Counted from the first letter of the stretch, positions 33,049 through 40,596 are shown. The stretch: DNA of 40,912 bases from an uncultured bacterium (GCA_903862465.1 CAIOYH010000095.1:1-40912), one strand, 5' to 3'. Translations and numbers: made by a program. The notes: a model not told the origin generated them from the letters alone.

Positions 33049-34062
33049 TTATTTCACCACCTTCGCCAACTCCTTGAAAAAGCGCTCTTCCACATTGGCT
33101 CTCTCGTGTATCAACGCGCCCACTTCCCGCAGCTTTTCCACGCTCAAATCTCTGTTGCGACCCATGCGGGCTGCCATCAGCGAAATCTCGCGCCATTTGT
33201 CCCCATTGTCCATCATGCGCTTCGAGAAATCCACCAATTCGGGTTGCTTCAGTATCTCGGCTGCCTGTTTCAAAAACGTGGCATACATAAACCGAAAACC
33301 TGCCCCGCCCGTGCCTTGGTCTTCCAACAATATGTTGATTTTGCTCACCTGATGCGACAAATCTTCAGCATCAATAGCCAACTTAGTCCACTCCGTGATA
33401 TGATTCGCAAACTTCCGCATCCCCTTTATCCCCAAAAAAGGAATCGGGATTTTCAGCATATTGAAACACGCCTTTTTGATGCCCTTGCGCACCGCTTTCT
33501 CAAAATCAAACTCCTTCGGTATAAACGTCGGATAAAACAAAAAACCCTCAGGAGCCATGCTGCCCCCCGCGAAACGCCCTTTTTGCAACGATTCCTTCGC
33601 CAATTCCACTATCTTCGGATAATAGCAATCGCTTATCAGATAATCCCCCCCCTCAGATTTGCCCACCACATTGATAAAATGCACATTGATATGCACCCGC
33701 AAATATTGCGGCAAATAATCCATAAAGAAAAAATCAACCTGAGTGGCAGGCGGAATGCCTTTTGCCAACAGCGCGTCGAGTTTCTCTTGTGCCTGTTGTG
33801 GCGTTTTGAACGTCTCGGTCTCGAATTTTATGCCCAAACGTTTCGTCAGGTTTTTCCGTATCTGCCCGGGTTTGCTGCGCACGATGAAGGTCGGAAACGC
33901 AAAACGCTTATTGTTGAAATAGCCAAAGAAAATGCCGCAGCCGATGCCAAAAATCAAGGCTTCCGACAGTTCCATGCCGTGAAACGCCAGTTGCGAACTC
34001 AGCGTGCCCGTTTCGCAGTGCGCCGACATCTTATGCTCGAAAGGTAGTTGGGTGCCGCTCAT
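33049..34062 (-). CDS. BtrH-like acyl-ACP-dependent acyltransferase (BtrH_N / DUF4872)
   Basis: 337 residues. LPFEHKMSAHCETGTLSSQL, followed by SEALIFGIGCGIFFGYFNNK, is the start of the BtrH_N domain; H15 and C16 are probable catalytic residues. VDFFFMDYLPQYLRVHINVH and GKSEGGDYLISDCYYPKIVE fit its core, and the later part corresponds to DUF4872 (TKLAIDAEDLSHQVSKINIL; GAGFRFMYATFLKQAAEIL). BtrH moves an ACP-bound acyl group onto an aminoglycoside in butirosin synthesis. The neighbour ACP gene supports an analogous reaction here, on an unknown acceptor. The start overlaps the HTH gene by four bases. Related genes occur, I believe, in flexirubin-type clusters, but no ketosynthase or resorcinol gene is seen here. 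Confidence 0.88.
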   Translation of the reverse strand: MSGTQLPFEHKMSAHCETGTLSSQLAFHGMELSEALIFGIGCGIFFGYFNNKRFAFPTFIVRSKPGQIRKNLTKRLGIKFETETFKTPQQAQEKLDALLAKGIPPATQVDFFFMDYLPQYLRVHINVHFINVVGKSEGGDYLISDCYYPKIVELAKESLQKGRFAGGSMAPEGFLFYPTFIPKEFDFEKAVRKGIKKACFNMLKIPIPFLGIKGMRKFANHITEWTKLAIDAEDLSHQVSKINILLEDQGTGGAGFRFMYATFLKQAAEILKQPELVDFSKRMMDNGDKWREISLMAARMGRNRDLSVEKLREVGALIHERANVEERFFKELAKVVK

Positions 34063-34571
34063 GCTTTTTCCTCCACTTTAGTTAAGATTACCACCGCGTT
34101 CGCCGTTGCCGTTTGCGCAATGCTGTAGCGGTCTTTCGCCGCTTCTTCCTGATGATAAAAATGATATTTAGAGTTTTGGTCGTTTGAGGTCAACACCATT
34201 TGAAAGAAATTCGCCACAGGCACATTGAACGCCCCCGCATATTTCTGCAAATCGCCCACCCGTGCCGTAGCGAATTTTCCGGGTTTCAAATGCTGCTTCA
34301 CCCTACATTTGGCTATGCCCGCCCGCGAAGCCAATTCCGAAACCGTCATCTCTTCCAACACCATAAAGTAATATATAGGTGTGATTTCGTTCTTCAACAA
34401 ACGCTCGCGCAAGCTTTTCTCCAGATGGTTTTTCTTATGCCAAAAATCGTCCAAATCGTTCTCTATGATATACGACCCACCCTCCACAGTGCCATACGAG
34501 CCGTCGTTTTTCTCCGCATACAGGATATATTTCTGAACCTTATAGTCCGAAATCAAATCTTTTTCTTTCAT
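34059..34571 (-). CDS. Helix-turn-helix regulator or DNA-binding protein at the head of the BtrH/ACP operon
   Basis: 170 residues. MTVSELASRAGIAKCRVKQH (75-94) is a helix-turn-helix of the XRE/Cro type, and DLQKYAGAFNVPVANFFQMV (108-127) matches the fourth helix and C-terminal part of such domains. The N-terminal 70 residues are charged and form no known domain (KYILYAEKNDGSYGTVEGGS). It is the first gene of the set and overlaps the BtrH-like gene by four bases, so its product is made together with the enzymes it may control. Ligand and operator are unknown. Confidence 0.82.
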   Translation of the reverse strand: MKEKDLISDYKVQKYILYAEKNDGSYGTVEGGSYIIENDLDDFWHKKNHLEKSLRERLLKNEITPIYYFMVLEEMTVSELASRAGIAKCRVKQHLKPGKFATARVGDLQKYAGAFNVPVANFFQMVLTSNDQNSKYHFYHQEEAAKDRYSIAQTATANAVVILTKVEEKA

Positions 34572-35145
34572 CTATAAAATTTTTTGTGCAAAAATACACA
34601 TTCTTATCAAACCACAAAACTAAAGTTTGTTAAGGGCAGTCTTTTTACCTTCTTGACACTTAGTATAACCCCTACGAATTACGAATCCTCGAATTACCAA
34701 TCCCGCCATACCTCTCTGTCTCTGTGTAACTCATAATCTCTGTGTATCTCTGTGTAACTTTTAAAACCACTCAGACACTAAGAACACAAAGCCTGCCTGA
34801 CCTTTCGGGCAGGAACCACTAAGAACTCCCCCTCCTTATTCGTAATTCGAACATTCGTAATTCGTAGGGCTTTCGTAATTCGTAGTGCTTTCGTAATTTG
34901 TCCATTCGTAATTCGTAGAGCTTCTTGGAATTTGGTTCTTGGTATTTGGAGCTTGTATCTTAAAAATTTGGGCGCATCCCTCCTACGTCGGGTCGGGCTT
35001 TACGTTCCAAGTCCTCGCGCCTGAATAACGGCGCTGCGGGCTTTCCTCTCCAATCCCTTGCGCTCGTGCCAACTGGCTATCTTCTGGACTTTTAATAAAC
35101 CATATCATACATCCCTCCATTAATTCCCATGCCATGTAGGGGCAG
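34572..35145. repeat. Gene-free region filled with degenerate short repeats
   Basis: No gene is seen between the HTH gene and the lipoprotein at 35548. 34680-34765 holds CTCTGTGTAACT-type words and 34768-34825 CACTAAGAACACAAAG-type words, including a hairpin CTGCCTGACCTTTCGGGCAG. 34838-34921 contains five copies of TTCGTAATTCGTAG with small differences. 34921-34960 is TTTGGTTCTTGGTATTTGG, and 34985-35090 is a GC-rich element with GTCGGGCTTTACGTTCCAAG and GGCTTTCCTCTCCAATCCC, which resembles a repeat common in Bacteroidota intergenic DNA. Origin is unclear. Confidence 0.75.
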
Positions 35146-35268
35146 AAAATCTTCTGCCCTCCTAAATTTTTCGCCCTTTTAAACCCCCGTATGGGGTTTA
35201 AGTATTGTAACCACGACTTTCAAGTCGTGGTAGGTGCCACCCCCCACCTCCTAAGCCCCTTTAGGGGC
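35138..35268. repeat. Cluster of four REP-like palindromes
   Basis: Four short palindromes follow each other: GGGCAGAA/TTCTGCCC within 35138-35160, AAACCCCC/GGGGTTT at 35180-35200, CCACGACTTTCAAGTCGTGG at 35211-35230 and GCCCCTTTAGGGGC at 35255-35268. Such hairpins are typical of REP sequences mobilised by RAYT (IS200-like Y1) transposases; no such transposase is in the window. Confidence 0.85.
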
Positions 35269-35344
35269 GAAATATATTGAACAAAAAACCTTCTTCCCCA
35301 TCTTCCCAAACCTTAGTCGAACACCCCACCCCACCCAAAAACCA

Positions 35345-35405
35345 ACCTTATTACCTTCTTTCACTATCAACGTTTTTCTGATAGAATTGAATAAGGTAAG
35401 AAGGT
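35345..35405. other. Interleaved inverted repeats, possible pseudoknot
   Basis: ACCTTATT (35345-35352) and ACCTTCTT (35353-35360) are followed by a hairpin CTATCA/TGATAG (35364-35384), then by AATAAGGT (35390-35397) and AAGAAGGT (35398-35405). The outer arms pair in crossing order, which is a pseudoknot topology or two alternative folds. No gene lies within it. Confidence 0.45.
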
Positions 35406-35451
35406 CAGAGTGATATTATGTCATTCATTTATATTAAGGTTTTTTTAATTG

Positions 35452-35486
35452 AAAAAGGCTTGCCTCGATGTTGAGCAAGCCTTTTT
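35452..35486. terminator. Intrinsic terminator downstream of the small lipoprotein gene
   Basis: AAAAAGGCTTGC (35452-35463) pairs with GCAAGCCTTTTT (35475-35486) around an 11-base loop. It lies 62 bases beyond the stop of the minus-strand lipoprotein gene; the A/T arms would give a U-tail in either direction. Confidence 0.82.
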
Positions 35487-35547
35487 GATACTTCTGACGG
35501 AGGTAGAACCTGCGGCCGAACGGGGTAGAACTTGATGCCAAAAGATA

Positions 35548-35922
35548 TTACCAATCATTATAAGTTGCCCTAACTGAAGAACAACCATTATCCGTTACAG
35601 TTACTGAATTCGGCCCATGATATGAATAATTGTGAGAACCATCATAACCAGTAATGGTAAATGTATATGTTCCCACGGGAAGACTAAAAACTGCACAATC
35701 GGAACTAACAGTACCGCAAGCAGGAGCTTGATTGGATGCTTGTGTAAATGTACCTGTTTGTCCATTAACAGTTACAGTAAACGTACAATAAGTTAAGCTA
35801 GGATTCGATGCACTAGAAAATGTAGCTGAACCAGTCTTTGCAGCATCGGTTTTCTTTTTGCAACTAAACATCAACCCAGTAACGATACAAAGTGATGCAA
35901 ATAAAATAAAAAGTCTTTTCAT
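35548..35922 (-). CDS. Small lipoprotein with Ig-like/beta-sandwich fold, 124 aa
   Basis: MKRLFILFASLCIVTGLMFSCKKK is a lipoprotein signal with the lipid-bearing Cys at position 21 (LMFSC). The following charged KKK may keep it in the periplasm or direct surface export. The mature chain is threonine- and serine-rich with alternating strands (TYCTFTVTVNGQTGTFTQAS; VFSLPVGTYTFTITGYDGSH; NSVTVTDNGCSSVRATY) and four cysteines that could form two disulphides. LPVGTYTFTITG resembles a beta-sandwich edge of carboxypeptidase-regulatory-like domains. No family recognised. A structured leader region lies upstream (35970-36170). Confidence 0.85.
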   Translation of the reverse strand: MKRLFILFASLCIVTGLMFSCKKKTDAAKTGSATFSSASNPSLTYCTFTVTVNGQTGTFTQASNQAPACGTVSSDCAVFSLPVGTYTFTITGYDGSHNYSYHGPNSVTVTDNGCSSVRATYNDW

Positions 35923-35973
35923 AATAAATAATTTTAATTTTCTCTTACTCTATATGGCTTTTCAGAAACGCCC

Positions 35974-36034
35974 CCACTTAATTAAACCCGAGTGAGCCAA
36001 GCCCGTTTTTTTAAGTGGTCTCTGAACTCCACTT
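35974..36034 (-). other. Leader hairpin with alternative partner, upstream of the small lipoprotein
   Basis: On the minus strand AAGTGG (36034-36029) pairs with CCACTT (36018-36013) and is followed by seven A residues. The same CCACTTAA arm can instead pair with TTAAGTGG at 35981-35974, about 35 bases downstream. So two exclusive hairpins share one arm, 50-110 bases before the lipoprotein start. Purely a fold argument; no known riboswitch class fits. Confidence 0.5.
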
Positions 36035-36050
36035 TTATTATTTTATACAA

Positions 36051-36169
36051 AAAAAAACAGCGTGGTCAAATTGCCCAGGCTGTATCTGAGGTCCGACCAA
36101 GAACCTAATCTCAAGTGTAATGCAACGACCACGCTTTCGCGTGGCGTTATGCTTACAATCCTGAGATTT
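36051..36169 (-). other. Palindromic element with poly-T end, candidate small RNA or REP
   Basis: Minus strand: GCCACGC-GAAA-GCGTGG forms a strong hairpin (36146-36131), extended by flanking arms so that AATCTCA at 36107 and TGAGATT at 36162 also pair. GCGTGGTC then recurs as the complement at 36060-36067, followed by ten T residues (complement of 36050-36059). The middle arm can thus pair upstream or downstream. It could be a terminator or small RNA, or a REP-type hairpin. No family recognised. Confidence 0.55.
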
Positions 36170-36285
36170 CTAAATTTGGTAGGTTACAGAAACAGAATTC
36201 GGCTAAACGCTATTTTTTATTTTTCTTTATTTTACATTTCTATATTTTTAATTCCTCACTATTCATTATTAACGCCCTGTTATTG

Positions 36286-36358
36286 CCCCTTTTTAAGGGG
36301 TTGGGGTTCCTCATTTTTAATTTTTCATTCAAAAAACCCCCATCTAAACCAACCCCTT
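36286..36358. repeat. REP-like palindrome overlapping the 3' end of the next gene
   Basis: CCCCTTTTTAAGGGG (36286-36300) is a perfect short hairpin. AAGGGGTTGG (36295-36304) also pairs with CCAACCCCTT at 36349-36358, inside the last codons of the gene ending at 36344. This type of sequence is typical of dispersed repeats in Bacteroidota. Confidence 0.6.
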
Positions 36359-37309
36359 CAACTCCACCACCGTCGTCGTCGTCTCCCCAGCTTTAATCAC
36401 TATACCAATCACAACATCCTCGTAAGTAGCCCTTCTAATAATCACATTATATGGTCCTTCCTTCAAATCCACCAACAATTTTCCCTCATCATCAGTAGGC
36501 AACTTATAATCCGTACCCACTATCTCCACCTCAGCATCTTCTATCCAACTATCCTCCAAACCAAAATCCTTCACCGTCAAATTCCATTCCCCAATCATAG
36601 CTGCCATCTGTTCAGCTTTCCGTTGTGCTATAGCGTCAGGAGAACTGCCATCATGACGAATCCGTTTCAGCAACGTAGCTATCGTATATTCATTTGACCT
36701 AACTTGACCCTTAAAAATCGCCTTACCAGCCTTGCATATATTCATCGTTACAGCCCACATATCATCAAACTTCTGATGATTTGCTGCCACAGCCTCTTCC
36801 TTATCGCTCTCCATTTTATTCTGTTTCTCATTCAGCAGCCTCACCTGTTCCACCTTTGCCAGCAAACCATCCCACTTAGCCTGTGTCATCCCTTGGTCTG
36901 TCAAAGCATCCTCATTTGCCGTAATATTAGCATTCAACACCGTCATCGCAGGACCTATCCCTTCCATATTCTTTCTTGTAATACAATTACGCACCTCTTT
37001 AATCCCCATATCTTTCCAGCTAATATTCAATGCAGTTTCTGCATTAATAGCATAAATTTCAATATCATCCAAATCTGTTCTGATACTAATAGCGGTCGTA
37101 ATCAGCAAACCAGTCAAAGTCTTGCTTTGTGTCAAATAAAACGAAGTAGCCACTATGTTTTCACACACCACTATCTTTGCAATAGTATTTGTATAAAAAG
37201 GATCTTCGTACTTTGTAAATCTTTCAATAAATTTGGGCTTATCGGGATTGAAACTATTTGCTACGAATCTTGATAAAGCTGTCTTGTCTTCTAATTTTGG
37301 TTGCATCAT
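36344..37309 (-). CDS. Unassigned protein with helical core and C-terminal carboxypeptidase-regulatory-like sheet
   Basis: From ATG 37309 the product has 321 residues and begins MMQPKLEDKTALSRFVANSF. An upstream in-frame start at 37375 would lie beyond a good -7 box at 37343, so I reject it. No signal peptide. The middle is helical (NEDALTDQGMTQAKWDGLLA; QVRLLNEKQNKMESDKEEAV). The last 90 residues look like a beta-sandwich (DAEVEIVGTDYKLPTDDEGK; GPYNVIIRRATYEDVVIGIV; TTTTVVELKGLV), similar to carboxypeptidase-regulatory or PEGA domains. The general plan, helices then a sheet domain, recalls the two Fn3-like proteins, and a 21-bp array stands about 500 bases upstream, but sequence similarity is not evident. 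Function unknown. Confidence 0.8.
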   Translation of the reverse strand: MMQPKLEDKTALSRFVANSFNPDKPKFIERFTKYEDPFYTNTIAKIVVCENIVATSFYLTQSKTLTGLLITTAISIRTDLDDIEIYAINAETALNISWKDMGIKEVRNCITRKNMEGIGPAMTVLNANITANEDALTDQGMTQAKWDGLLAKVEQVRLLNEKQNKMESDKEEAVAANHQKFDDMWAVTMNICKAGKAIFKGQVRSNEYTIATLLKRIRHDGSSPDAIAQRKAEQMAAMIGEWNLTVKDFGLEDSWIEDAEVEIVGTDYKLPTDDEGKLLVDLKEGPYNVIIRRATYEDVVIGIVIKAGETTTTVVELKGLV

Positions 37310-37342
37310 ACTATATAATTTTTGATTGTTATTTTCAGACAA

Positions 37343-37350
37343 CAAATGTA
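37343..37350 (-). promoter_or_regulatory. Candidate -7 element of the 321-aa protein gene
   Basis: Minus strand TACATTTG, matching TAnnTTTG, with transcription expected near 37336 and ATG at 37309. It supports the later start codon. The -33 box is not clear. Confidence 0.45.
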
Positions 37351-37429
37351 ATAATAATTCCAAACATATAAGCAAGAAAAAAAATAAACAAATAACATCT
37401 TTTTTTTAGATGAAAATATTTATCAGGGC

Positions 37430-37742
37430 TAAAGCCCTAACATACAAGCCGATTCACAAACACTAGCTTAAAAGCTAGGGTTAATATTTTTTAGAAAATA
37501 ATATACTTTTGTTCAAAAAACTTAAAAAGATAATCCTAGCCTTCAGGCTATGCCTGCCAAAATGAACAAATAATAGGACTATAATCCCAAAAACCTCCAT
37601 CTAATAACCCTAGCCTTCAGGCTAGGGCTCCCGAAATGACGTATCCTAGGACTTTAGTCCTGAAAACCTCCAATTATTAACCCTAGCTTTTAAGCTAGGG
37701 CTTTCGAAATGAACTAATCATAGGACTTTAGTCCTGAAAATT
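37430..37742. repeat. REP/BIME cluster, four copies with one inverted
   Basis: Each copy has hairpin A (CCCTAGCCTTCAGGCTAGGG at best) and hairpin B (AGGACTTTAGTCCT). Three copies are direct repeats with a period of 73-74 bases (starting 37531, 37604, 37678). A fourth, at 37430-37485, lies in the opposite orientation (B first, then A reversed). Flanking text such as CGAAATGA and CTAATCATAGG is also shared. This is the layout of RAYT-mobilised bacterial interspersed mosaic elements. Confidence 0.88.
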
Positions 37743-37830
37743 TAATAGTACCCAATATATATAAGGTAAAAAACCGCACCATTAAAATCCCAACAACGGG
37801 CAGCTCTCTCATGATAGTGGGCAATCTCCT

Positions 37831-38155
37831 CTCAATAAACATGAATTTGGTCACTATAGAGATGAATTTACCCTTTGTAGAGATGAATGACCTCTCTATA
37901 GACATTAATAAGCCCTCTATAGACATTAATTTGTTCTCTATAGAAATGAATATGTCCTCTACAGAGATGAATGGGTCTTTTATAGAGATGAATTTGTCCT
38001 CTATAGACATGAATGAGCTCTCTATAGAAATGAATAAGCTCTCTATAGAGATGAATGAGCTATTTATAGACATGAATGAGCTATTTATAGAGATGAATTT
38101 GCAATTTATAGAGATGAATTTGTCATTTATAGAGATGAATTTGTCCTCTATAGCG
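37831..38155. repeat. Tandem array, 15-16 units of exactly 21 bp (array 3)
   Basis: Fifteen full units begin at 37831 and then every 21 bases; the unit reads CTCTATAGAGATGAATTTGT plus C, with a partial sixteenth at 38146. Variable positions are mainly bases 1-2, 10, 13 and 17-21. No insertion or deletion was found. A plus frame (37811-38206) and a minus frame stay open through it, giving heptads such as LSIEMNE and FISIEDK; neither has an obvious promoter or leader, so I list this as a repeat and not as a gene. Confidence 0.93.
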
Positions 38156-38204
38156 TTCTACAAAATCTCCAAACAGCCTATTGACCTGTTTATAATAAAT
38201 AATT

Positions 38205-38352
38205 AGATTTATTTGGTGTTTTGATCTTAAAATTTGATATTTGGAGCTTGGAATTTGGTATTTGGAGCTTAAAACATAGTGTTTGAACCTTAAAAAATGG
38301 TATTTTGTCTTTCGTCTATAAAATTTGGAACTTAGATTTTGGTATTTGGAGC
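38205..38352. repeat. Degenerate TTTGG-type repeat after array 3
   Basis: From 38221 on the words ATTTGGAGCTTGG, AATTTGGTATTTGG and ATTTGGAACTT recur with imperfect spacing of 9-11 bases, interrupted by unrelated bases. They run to the 3' end of the GT87-like gene at 38353, and partly into it. The same words occur at 14190-14240, 34921-34960 and 40721-40755. Confidence 0.7.
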
Positions 38353-39573
38353 TTAGTATTTGGTATCTGAAACTTGGGATTTGTCCTTTTTTTTCCAAAA
38401 AACAACAATTGCCATCCCAATCAATCCCAAATTGCTCAGACCCAAAGCCCCTATGTCGTCGAAGAAATGGGCGATGGTGGCACCTACTATGTCTTTGGAG
38501 TTGATACCATAGAATAGGAAAAGGATGGCTAGGGAGATGAAAAGGGAGAGGCGTTTGAGTTGGAAGCTTGTGTAGATGAGCAGGGCGATGAGGGGGAGGG
38601 TGTAGAGAAAATGTTCGGTGTCGGTGTTGAGGATGTTGGGTAGGAGCGCCATGAGGATGAATGATTCGAAGATGAAGTTGCGGTCGTGAGGTTGGAGGGA
38701 CGCGGGTAGGGTGGCTGCTATGGATTTGTTGCGCAGGAAGAGAAGCACATAGGCGAGCGCTACGGAAAGTAGGAGGGCATATTGGAACCATGAGGGGGGG
38801 GCGATGTGGAGAAAACGGTTGAGGAAATAGGATATGTTGTTTTGGGTGGGGAAGGAGGAGGAATGGTCGAGGATGGCTTTTGCCCATAGTGTGTGGAGTT
38901 TGAGGGTGGCGCTCCAACCAAAGAGCGCCATAAATAGGAGGTATTGCGCCAAGGCGAAGGCGATGCCTCCGCGGAGGATGTTCCATTTTTTATGTAATAG
39001 GATGGGCAAGGCGAGGATGAGGAAGAAGGGTTTGAATAGGATGACCAAGCCAAATAGGGTGCCTGCGAGGATATATTGGAAGCGCAGCAAGTGGCGGATG
39101 GTGAGCAAGAGGAGGAGCAGTAGGAGGATGTTGGTGTTACCGAGATGGAGTTCGCGGTGGAGCAAAGAGAGGACGAAGATGAGTGTGGCGGAGAGTGTCC
39201 ATGCTTGGTGAGGGGCGGGTTGGGGGAGGAAATAGCGTTCGATGAAGTGTTTGAGCAGGACGAATATCCATAGTACGCAGAAGACGATGAGGAAAAAATA
39301 GATGGTGGCGGCAAGGTTGTAGGGCAAGAATGTGAGGGGCGCGAATAGGAGCAGGACAAAGGGGGAGTATTTGTAGAAGCCCGAGTCTAAACCAAAGGGG
39401 ATTCCATAGACTTGGGTGCCTTGGAGTAAGGATTTTGAAGCCAAATAATATACTTTGAAGTCGTTGAGCCAAAAGCGTCCGTTGATGTTTTCGGAGACGA
39501 AAATCAGGAGGCAAACAGCGACGAGGAAGATGGCAAAGCCTATGGGTAACAAGCGGTTTGAGTTTTGCTTCAT
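38353..39573 (-). CDS. GT87-like (DUF2029) membrane glycosyltransferase
   Basis: 406 residues with about ten hydrophobic segments. An early NDFKVYYLASKSLLQGTQVY, followed by GFYKYSPFVLLLFAPLTFLP, is the GT87/DUF2029 signature; the Asp in NDFKVY is the likely catalytic base. Such enzymes move mannose or similar sugars from polyprenyl phosphate donors to outer acceptors. The first helix (LLPIGFAIFLVAVCLLIFVS) is the membrane entry. The coding strand is unusually pyrimidine-rich, and the GC content is clearly higher than in the neighbouring genes. It is transcribed away from the SPFH gene, with 138 bases between the start codons. Sugar and acceptor cannot be told. Confidence 0.85.
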   Translation of the reverse strand: MKQNSNRLLPIGFAIFLVAVCLLIFVSENINGRFWLNDFKVYYLASKSLLQGTQVYGIPFGLDSGFYKYSPFVLLLFAPLTFLPYNLAATIYFFLIVFCVLWIFVLLKHFIERYFLPQPAPHQAWTLSATLIFVLSLLHRELHLGNTNILLLLLLLLTIRHLLRFQYILAGTLFGLVILFKPFFLILALPILLHKKWNILRGGIAFALAQYLLFMALFGWSATLKLHTLWAKAILDHSSSFPTQNNISYFLNRFLHIAPPSWFQYALLLSVALAYVLLFLRNKSIAATLPASLQPHDRNFIFESFILMALLPNILNTDTEHFLYTLPLIALLIYTSFQLKRLSLFISLAILFLFYGINSKDIVGATIAHFFDDIGALGLSNLGLIGMAIVVFWKKKDKSQVSDTKY

Positions 39574-39711
39574 GCTAAATATTGTTTTTGATTTGATAGA
39601 ATAATTTTACAAATCTAAGAAAAACTTTATAGAATAGTGAAAATATTTTTATTTTTGTTTCTATGTTATGAAATATATGTACTTTTATACCAAATTTTAA
39701 AAACTAAACTT

Positions 39712-40596
39712 ATGGAAACATCATTGTATTTTGCTTATATCGGAATTCCGGTAGTAATATTATTTTTAATGGGCATCAGAATTGTACGCCCGACGCATCG
39801 CGGCTTGATTGAACGCTTGGGAAAGTATAATCGTTTTGCTGATGCAGGATTTCATTGGATTATTCCATTTATCGAACGTATGTTTTTGGTGAATGTTACG
39901 GAACAAATGGTGGATGCGGAACCACAAGAAATTATTACGAACGATAATTTGAATGCTAGAGTGGATGCGCAAGTGTATTTTAAGGTGAATGGGGATGAGG
40001 ATAGTGTGAAAAGTTCGCAATATAATGTGAACCGCTATCAATGGCAGATAGTGAATTTGGCTCGGACTACGTTGCGGAATATTATCGGCACGTTGACGCT
40101 GAAATCGGCGAATAGCGAAAGGGGGAAAATCAATTCGGAGTTGCATAGAACGCTATGTGAGGAGACTAAGAGTTGGGGGATAGATATCGTGCGGACGGAG
40201 TTGAAGGAAATTGACCCTCCGAAGGATGTGCAAGAAACCATGAATAAGGTGGTGAAAGCAGAAAATGAAAAGATAGCTGCGATAGATTATGCGACGGCTG
40301 CTGAAACTGTGGCGGATGGGGTGAAACGTGCGAAAATCAAGGAGGCAGAGGGGGTGAAGCAAGCGAAAATCCTACATGCGGAAGGGGAAGCGGGAGCCAT
40401 CAAGTTGGTGAACGAAGCGGCGGATAAGTATTTTACGGGGAACGCTCAAATACTTCGTAAATTGGAAGCCTTAGAAAAATCGTTGGAAAATAATGCTAAA
40501 ATTGTGTTGCCCACGAACTCCGAATTAGTGAATATCATCAGCGATATGGCAGGGGTGATGCCTTTTCCGATGAAAAAGAAGGAAGAAGGAAAGTAG
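39712..40596 (+). CDS. SPFH/band 7 (stomatin-prohibitin-like) membrane protein
   Basis: 294 residues from ATG 39712; the ATG at 39637 in frame would add 25 residues before the membrane segment and lies too near a possible promoter. A single N-terminal anchor (YFAYIGIPVVILFLMGIRIV) is followed by the SPFH domain: RPTHRGLIERLGKYNRFADA; NLNARVDAQVYFKVNGD; ARTTLRNIIGTLTLKSANSE. A coiled-coil with alternating EGVKQAKILHAEGEAGAIKL follows. It resembles QmcA/stomatin, scaffold proteins organising membrane microdomains. No NfeD gene follows on the visible strand. Confidence 0.9.
   Translation: METSLYFAYIGIPVVILFLMGIRIVRPTHRGLIERLGKYNRFADAGFHWIIPFIERMFLVNVTEQMVDAEPQEIITNDNLNARVDAQVYFKVNGDEDSVKSSQYNVNRYQWQIVNLARTTLRNIIGTLTLKSANSERGKINSELHRTLCEETKSWGIDIVRTELKEIDPPKDVQETMNKVVKAENEKIAAIDYATAAETVADGVKRAKIKEAEGVKQAKILHAEGEAGAIKLVNEAADKYFTGNAQILRKLEALEKSLENNAKIVLPTNSELVNIISDMAGVMPFPMKKKEEGK

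Noticed and set aside
36051-36169. 6S or SRP RNA gene
   Set aside because: Size and closing stem with poly-T invited the idea, but the conserved SRP loop and the 6S bubble pattern are not present.
36062-36697. Plus-strand 211-codon frame
   Set aside because: It overlaps the palindromic element and the antisense of the 321-aa gene; the translation is low-complexity (many His, Ser, Leu) with no domain.
37714-38206. Heptad-repeat protein genes in array 3
   Set aside because: Frames are open on both strands over the same units, so the openness is explained by periodicity. Kept as a possible test case, not called a gene.
38123-38986. Minus-strand 287-codon frame overlapping the GT87-like gene
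   Set aside because: Pro/His-rich shadow of the GT87 gene in another frame; the GT87 frame has a recognisable family motif and membrane helices.
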